Shown: piece by piece, positions 55,804-62,120 of the stretch
Layout: each line of letters begins with the position of its first letter
Position numbering within the stretch: the stretch's first letter is position 1
NCBI GenBank assembly: GCA_019915015.1
Contig: JAHBBC010000069.1
Location: 1-62,120 of the forward strand
Reading direction: 5' to 3'
Source of the DNA: Auriscalpium vulgare
Taxonomy: Eukaryota > Basidiomycota > Agaricomycetes > Russulales > Auriscalpiaceae
DNA length: 62,120 bases
Translations under genes and position numbers: made by a program
The notes under the pieces: generated by a model
Told to the model about the DNA's origin: nothing
The model's database searches: none
What the model saw: only the letters and a program-made list of their open reading frames with translations

Positions 55804-57359
55804 ATGCATCCTGACGTCCCCGTTGCCCGCCTGCCGCCGGAAATCCTTACCCTCATCTTCTCCACGCTCTCCTCAATTGACCCGCCTCGCTCAGAACGAT
55901 CCCGGGCCGCACATCGCAAGCGCAAATACAAACTAGGATGGCTGACGGCCACCCATGTCTGCCAGCGCTGGCGCAACATCGCCCTCCGTAACCCCGTTCT
56001 CTGGGCGTCCAACATCGCGCTCCCATCCCTGCTCGGAGACTGCTGGGCCGCCGCCTTTGTCACCCGCGCTCAAAACGTGCCGCTGACAGTCTGGTGCAAC
56101 GATTTCTCCTCTGACCGCCCCTCCGAGGCGCTCTCCGATACCTCGTTCATCGGCGCTAATCTCGCGACCATCGTGCACCTGCGCACGTACCTTTATCAAC
56201 TGCGCCCACTCTGCACGCCCGCACCGCTTCTTCACACCATAATCATCAAAACCTACGACCAAGAACGCCTCCTCCCGGATGCCCCGCCAGTGTTCTCCGG
56301 CGCAGCAGGCCTGCCGGAGTTGCGGCACCTGTCTGTGATCACATGGGAACCGCAGAACTGGACTCCACTGCTGCTCGCGCAGCTCGTCTCCGTTGACATG
56401 GCCTTTCTCGCTCAACTGAACGGCGCAGAGTTAACCTCCATTCTTGCTCCGCTGGGAAGGATGCCCGCGCTGGAGCGGCTGTCGCTGCGAATCACGCTGG
56501 AGGACACTGACGGGGTGCCGGTCACCCTGCTCCCGGCACTGCGATACCTCACCCTCGCTGGATACACCGATCATGTGCCGCGCATCCTCGAGCACATCGC
56601 ACTTCCTGCAGGTGTCCGTGTCGGGTGCGATGTCAACTGGACCGTGTCGGCCGAACTCCCACACTCTTCCCCGCGATGATCAGATGCGCCCATGCCGCCA
56701 TCTCGCGTGCCGATGTCAAGCTGTCTGCGAAGCTCGACTGCGAGGGCGATGTGGAAATGGGCGCATGGCGCAGCGGAGATACGGACGGCGCACCCGCTCT
56801 GACGGTTCGGTTCAGCGGGTGGACGAATGTCCCAGCCGTGTTGAAGTCCCTTGCATCGACGCACCTGGAGGTGCTCACTGTCCGAGGCGATGCGCTCGAC
56901 GCGGCGTGGCTCGATGCCCTCGGGAGTGCGCCTAGGCTGCACCACGTCACGGTGAAAGGCGGTGCGGTGCCCCCGTTCTGCGCCGCGTTCGAGTGCGCGC
57001 CGGGCATCCTGCCTGCGCTCTCCACCCTTGTGGTCAACGTCCGTGCGGCCGCGTTGGCGGAGACCGTCCTCCGGGACACGTTGCCGCGATGCTTGGCGGC
57101 GCGGGCTGTCGCCGGGAATTTGCTGAAGAATTTGGAGGTGGTGGGGTATGACGAGGACGAGGCGTGTGCCCGTGCGCTGCAGGAGGCGGTACCAGGCCTG
57201 GTGATTCAGTGGAGCTGGGAGCCGGAGTTTGAGAAGGGCGACGAAGAGGACGAAAACAATGACAACGACAACCTAGCTGGTTTCTTTAGCAGCTCGGAGG
57301 AGGAGGAGGAGGAGGATGACTCGTCTGAGGACATCTCTGATTCTGATGTTAGCACATAG
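55804..57359 (+). CDS. F-box domain protein with LRR-like C terminus
   Basis: The ATG at 55804 (MHPDVPVARLPPEILTLIFS) starts a classic agaricomycete F-box: VARLPPEILTLIFSTLSS and, after a short insert, TATHVCQRWRNIALRNPVLW. LRR-like strands follow (LPELRHLSVITW, MPALERLSLRITLED, LPALRYLTLAGYTD). Near 56640-56665 the frame shifts by one base. Coding then continues as MIRCAHAAISRADVKLSAKL, HLEVLTVRGDALDAAWLDAL and RLHHVTVKGGAV, and ends in a very acidic Ser/Glu/Asp tail at 57357-57359. The likely role is an SCF ubiquitin-ligase substrate adaptor. One frameshift may be an error or a lesion. It is a different F-box type from the 51.0 kb family. Confidence 0.75.
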
Positions 57360-58796
57360 GACGATGAGCAGAATGAGGGTGAGGAGTCTGCGTGCGTGTA
57401 CAGTACACTTTCTTGGCCATTTTTGTGTGTCCACGCAGAGCAGTCAATTTTGTGATTGATTCAATTTCAGAAATAGCTACAACAACAAGTTACGGTACAC
57501 TGCGAAGACGGGGTCTCGCACTCGAAAAGTAGGCTCTCGACGCTGGATAGCTGCATAAAAAAATGGGCTCCGCTGCCAATGTAACCGCAAGGAACTGGGC
57601 GCACATAGCGACGCACCACATGTCGGTTAGCTGTCTGGTCAGAACATGTGGGTGTTCTGCTTCGCCGTTCGGTCGATAGATACCTTGCGTCATGGCCGTT
57701 ACCGGGCATAGCTCATCGGCGGCGGCCCGGCCGCGGCCATGCCGGGCCGGCCCAACTGCTGTCACTGAACTCCCTACTTGCTCCCCACATACGGTTGACA
57801 ACCATATTCAAGCAGTCTTCACGCTACAGCTACAGCGTGGAGACCTGTACCAGGACTTGGCTGATCAGCGTTGATCAAATCCTGCTCCTTACGCTCACAA
57901 GATGAAGCAACGGCCTCGTAACGTCAATGTCAGGTTCGATGGTGTTTGTCCGTCTGCTCATGACGAGACGCCGCACAGGTGTGTAAGTAGCATGGTTCTC
58001 ATCTGGTGCCATCGCTTCACTTCCGCTCACTTCCGTTTGATTATCACACCTAGGGATCTCCGGTGCGCGAGACAGCCTGAGGCCTTATCATTTCCGCTCG
58101 CCTATGATTCCGACGCCGCCGCTGTCCCCCTCTGTCCACCCATTTCCACAGTCCATCTGCCTCTCGGCAGTGTGTCTGGTGAGAGCCGTCCGACGGACCG
58201 ACGGACCATTATGGTAATCAAGCTGTGCGTACGCTGAGCCCCGCCTCTTTGCTGAAGCCGCCGAAATCATCCAATGACGCGTCTTTCCGCATTCCGACAC
58301 GTCTCGCCACTCGCCACATCTCAGCGACGCTCGTTCGGATATACCAGAAGTCGTGCTGTGCCTCCATCGGCGTTGGTGGGCTATCCTCCTATGGCGTGCT
58401 GCCTGTCTCGCGAAGGCATGTGAAAATCGCATTTATTCTCGCAATCTACAGAGTGCGTATGTCGTCCTTTTTTCTCTCACAACCCGACAAACTCACTGAA
58501 CTGCTAGGATGCTCGCTTATTACTCTGGTCATGTCGCGTCGCTGCCGGTGGGACAAATGCTGCGGTGCACAGACTGGGGATGTATTCGGTTCATCGCGCT
58601 ATCGGTTCCCCGCTTGGGATGCTATCCCATCCTTTCCCGTGTGCATATATGGCATTCGATGCGGCGCCCTTGCGGAAACTATCTATGACCTAACCACACG
58701 CAGATCCCTGAGGCCGTATAAGTCTCGCCGTCGCTATCCCGCGCCGTTCTCATTTCCCTACCTCCCCGGCCCCACGCCCCTTCACTGCCTTCAACG
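57360..58796. other. Intergenic, no gene recognised
   Basis: About 1.4 kb without recognisable coding exons, RNA genes or repeats. A GGCCGCGGCCATGCCGGGCC GC-rich palindromic patch lies near 57730. Confidence 0.4.
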
Positions 58797-58806
58797 CTAT
58801 ATAACT
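58797..58806 (+). promoter_or_regulatory. TATA box of the carboxylesterase gene
   Basis: CTATATAACT, about 50 bp upstream of the ATG at 58854. Confidence 0.65.
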
Positions 58807-58853
58807 GCGCGACCTTACTTCCGCACAGTCCAGATTTCCTGCCTTTCACGATC

Positions 58854-61407
58854 ATGCTTCCATTGGTCCCTCTTCTTCTCGCTGCGCATGTCGCCCTCGC
58901 CGCTGCCCGCCCGCCGCCAATCCCAACGGGCGAATCTCAACAACCTTTGAATGTCCACGTCGTCGATGCCATTGCACCATCCATCGTCGAACTGGATGAT
59001 GCATGGATCATAGGGCGCACCGACCTGACCCGCCAAGTTGAAGAATTCCGCGGCATCCCATATGCATCCCCTGCGTACGTCTCGGCCGACCGCTCCTATT
59101 CCGCTTACTCATCTTCCGCCCCTCAATAGCATACGCTTTGAACGCCCCCGGCTACATCCGCCTTATGAGGGTAATATCTACGCCGATGCGTACGGCGCGG
59201 CGTGTCCGCAGCACCAGATGCGCGTCCCGGCGTGGGTCAACGGCTCGCTGCGCGACTCGGTGAACGCCGTGGTATCGAAGGTTTATGAGCTGAATGTTCC
59301 GCAGAGCGAGGACTGTGGGTGGCTTGTTCGGCTGGCAGGTGTGCGCGTGCTGATCCACTGCGCACAGGTTTGACGCTGAATGTTGCGCGCCCGGCTGGGG
59401 CGAGGGAGGATACGGACCTTCCAGTCGTGTTTGTGAGTACACATACGGTCCGCGCATGGGGTGGCTATTGACGCTCGTATGCATTAGTTCATTCATGGAG
59501 GTATGCCTGCATGCTTGTTTACGGCAGTGTGCGTGGTTGCTCATGGTATCTTGTAGGTCTTTTCCAGATCGGCGGAGCAGCATCGTACGTCCCCTCGTTA
59601 TGGTCAGGAAAAATCCTTATGCGCTGTTATTGCGTAGCTATGACGGTGCAGGCGTCGCATCGAGGTCGGTCGAGCTCGGGCAGCCGATCATCTTCGTTAG
59701 CATAAACTATCGGTGAGCAAATTGTTCTCTGCTTTTGATGACACGTGTGTCTAATACTGCATTTCCTCGTCCAGTCTCTCCGGCTAGTATTCTCATCTTT
59801 TCCTAGGAAGGCGCTCGGACTGACAATCACGCGCAATCATAGCTTTCGGCTTCATTGCCGGGAGGGAAGCCCAAGACGCCGGCATAGCGAACTTAGGTCT
59901 CCAAGATCGTCAGTCTCTTCACCCCTCTTGCATTTTCCCCCTCATCTCCTGCAGAACGTCTCGCCATGCGTTGGGTGCAGAAGTACGTCCGCAAATTCGG
60001 GGGCGATCCCCAGAAAGTGACGATGTAAGTTAAAGTTCTGCGGTCAGCCACTTTCTCACCCTGTAGCTGAACATTCATCGGATGGCAGATGGGGACAGAG
60101 CGCCGGAGCAACCTCAGTCTCTCTTCACATGCTCGCGAACGGCGGAGACACTGAAGGGCTCTTCCGCGGAGCGGTCATGCAGTCCGGCGGGCCGACCACC
60201 GTCGGCGACATTCTAGGTGCCACACAATCCTCTCACATCACTTTTGGCCCGAATGACCTGATTGTATGCGCTTCTGTGTGTACGAACAGACGGACAAACA
60301 CACTATGACGCGCTCATCAAATCGACCGGATGCGACCGCAGCAACGACAGCATACGCTGCCTGAAATTTCTCCCGTATGTGGACATGAAGGCGGCCATCG
60401 ACAAGACGCCTAACTTCCTCGGGGTGCAGGTGCGTGGAGCCGTGCCATCCTTCACGGCATGCGATGCGCATTCCATTCTGATCCTGTCGTGTGGAATCCA
60501 GGGTATGGCACTGCCATGGCTGCCGCGTGTAGACGGCGAGTTTCTTCGCGCGTCTCCGCAGGAGATGGTGAGGCAGGGCAAAGTCGCGAACGTGCCGTTC
60601 ATTGCAGGTGCGTTTCGGTCCTGCCTTAGTTTCGTTTCCGTATGCTGATGGTGCGTGCAGGCAACGTGGAAGACGAAGGATCACTCTTCTCCATCACTAC
60701 GCGAGATCTTCGGTGCGGAAACTTATCCTCAGTACACGGTTGATGCTTACCTTCCGTCTTGGTCACCAGCACAGACGAAGATGTCAAACACTACCTCAAG
60801 CAGTACATCCTACCCAACGCAACTGACGGCCAGCTGCACAATCTTCTCCGTCACTACCCCAGCGCACTCAGAGCTGGGTGTCCATTTGGTACAGGCAGCG
60901 ACAACGCTGTCGGCGCGCAGACGAAGCGGATCGCTGCCATCCAGGGCGACCTGTTCTTCCACGGCCCGCGGCGCTTCTTCCTGACGAATCTCGCGACAAG
61001 GCAGAATGCATGGGCTTTCGGTGCGCTATATCCGTACCTGTGTGCGCTATATTGCTGACCTGGAGACAGTGAGCAAGCGCCTGAAGGAGACGCCGTGGAT
61101 CGGAGCTGTAAGTGCCACAATACTGGCCGCGTCAGACGCAACTGATCTTCTGTGACAGGCGCATGCGACCGACCTCCTCAACTCTTTTGGGGACGGCGAG
61201 CTGAAAGACTACATCGTCCGCTTCGTCAACAACCTCGATCCTCATGGTAACGGTACAATGTATTGGCCCATGTACGACCCCGCCTGGCCGAGGGCGCTCA
61301 TGTTCCAGGACGACCCGGACGTGCCGGTGAGGGTGGGTGACGACGATTATCGGCGGGAGGCCCTGGAGGCCGTGGGGAATCTGGCCGGTTTGCTCTTCCG
61401 AAGCTGA
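58854..61407 (+). CDS. Secreted type-B carboxylesterase/lipase
   Basis: This is an alpha/beta-hydrolase of the carboxylesterase/Candida rugosa-lipase family, which hydrolyses ester bonds and is secreted. The ATG at 58854 opens a signal peptide (MLPLVPLLLAAHVALAAA). Blocks in order: EEFRGIPYASP, RFERPRLHPPYEGNIYADAY, SEDC, LPVVF, VSRSVELGQPIIFVSINYR, GRREAQDAGIANLGLQDR-like sequence, RWVQKYVRKFGGDP, then the nucleophile elbow WGQSAGATSVSLHM (about 60088-60130; GQSAG where GESAG is usual). GLFRGAVMQSGGPT and GCDRSNDSIRCLKFLPY come next, and FGTGSDNAVGAQTKRIAAIQ near the His/acid region. About 11 exons are joined by short introns. The stop is TGA at 61405. Small frame changes near 59790 and 59870 are possible. 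Confidence 0.85.
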
Positions 61408-61479
61408 ACTGGTTCTGAATATCGTTGCCAAATATTTCGCGGAGCAGACATTAACTTATGATTATTGAACGTCATAGAG

Positions 61480-62120
61480 ACAACTAACTGGATACGTAGC
61501 TTAGGCATCGAGGGAGAGATCATGTAATCAGACTCTGTACTGAACATCCGTGTTTTGCAAGGAAGTAACAGCCTCAGTCCCTTCATGAGCACACTTGTCC
61601 GGACTGTCTGAGCTCTGATACTTCCTGATGCGCACGCACTCATCGCGTGACTTCCACCCCAAGACGTCAATCCACTCGAGCCTCGAATGTCGGCTCACAG
61701 ACTCCTCTCGGGCTTCATCGTCCATAATAGAAGAGGCGACGTCGATTTCGAGCGACAAGCGTTTGAGCCGCGGAAATGAGACGCGTTCTCATGCGATGGG
61801 ACACTTGGCCTCGAGCACCGAGGTGCCTAGGGTGAGCGAAACGACATTTTTCAGGTGCGGGAGGATAGACTTGTTGACCGTCTCCCGCCAGTGGCAGTAC
61901 ATTTAACGATGGGCATGCGGTGATCGGACAGAAGGGCGCGACGCTGATACGCAGATGCGACAAGGAGGATAGCGATGCGTGAAATTCCCGAGACTCGTAA
62001 ACTTTCAGAGAGATGGGTGTTAGATTGACGAGAGTCAGGGAGCGTAGGTGGGGCGCTGCTGCACCGATTGTCTTGAGCAGCTGGTCGTGAAGTGGCAGCG
62101 GGTTAAATCCCTACGTCGTG
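61480..62120 (-). pseudogene. F-box/LRR-type gene, partial at window end
   Basis: On the minus strand, MSLEIDVASSIMDDEAREES and SRHSRLEWIDVLGWKSRDEC align with LPRLKYLALNTSSGS and HGQLEWIDLGIGADKVRW of the 51.0 kb gene. Upstream LRR-like sequence continues to the window edge in shifting frames. The 5' part lies outside the window. Confidence 0.55.

Noticed and set aside
1..62120. CRISPR array, operons or bacterial promoters
   Set aside because: Spliceosomal introns throughout show eukaryotic nuclear DNA, and the repeats lack spacer structure.
1..62120. tRNA and rRNA genes
   Set aside because: No cloverleaf or rRNA core sequence was recognised by eye; the only tRNA-like sequence is the retrotransposon primer-binding site. 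A tRNAscan run would settle it.

Overview
The window is nuclear DNA from a filamentous basidiomycete, most likely an agaricomycete of polypore type. Evidence for this is the many 45-70 bp GT-AG introns, the GC-rich coding sequence, and the gene content: an Sfi1-like centrin-binding protein, a peptidase S28, a secreted carboxylesterase, F-box/LRR and TPR paralogues, a TET/JBP-like oxygenase, a Helitron, a Ty3/gypsy element and a hAT element with a Ulp1 domain. The species assignment is inference.

Left part (1-8.7 kb): a Helitron Rep-helicase gene of about 2,020 codons. A 2.29 kb AT-rich foldback element splits it and sits exactly on the second tyrosine of the HUH-nuclease YxxxY motif, with an 8 bp target duplication (TATGTAAC). 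The helicase Walker A also carries a Gly-to-Arg change.

8.7-19 kb: a degraded low-complexity/coiled-coil gene (minus), a TET/JBP-like dioxygenase gene (minus), a 124 bp tandem repeat array, and a mosaic in which a hexose-transporter fragment, an SNF2-helicase fragment and a nearly complete SFI1-like gene follow one another in the same orientation with introns retained. A degraded gene of unknown family (minus) and a well-formed multi-exon gene (plus) then diverge from one short promoter region with a TATA box on each side.

19.9-33.0 kb: a 13 kb Ty3/gypsy retrotransposon lies inverted inside an exon of that plus-strand gene. Gag-pol is on the minus strand and degraded by frame changes. Between pol and the 3' LTR is a 5.3 kb cargo bounded by two copies of the polypurine tract. 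The cargo encodes three intron-bearing genes antisense to gag-pol, two of them with TATA boxes. This is the most unusual structure in the window.

33-40.7 kb: a Tnp2/Transposase_21-like DDE transposase pseudogene (plus) converges, 51 bp apart, on a long coiled-coil gene (minus). The latter is broken by a solo LTR of the same gypsy family.

41.0-46.3 kb: a complete hAT element with near-matching TIRs and a perfect 8 bp target duplication (CCCGGAGC). It encodes a Ulp1-like cysteine protease followed by a zinc-finger hAT transposase.

46.3-62.1 kb: a more gene-like region with F-box/LRR and TPR paralogues (several broken), a secreted S28 peptidase, another F-box gene and a secreted carboxylesterase. 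The window ends in another F-box/LRR paralogue.

Many genes carry single-base frame changes, some in homopolymers. Some may be assembly errors rather than real inactivation, so calls of pseudogene should be read with that in mind.
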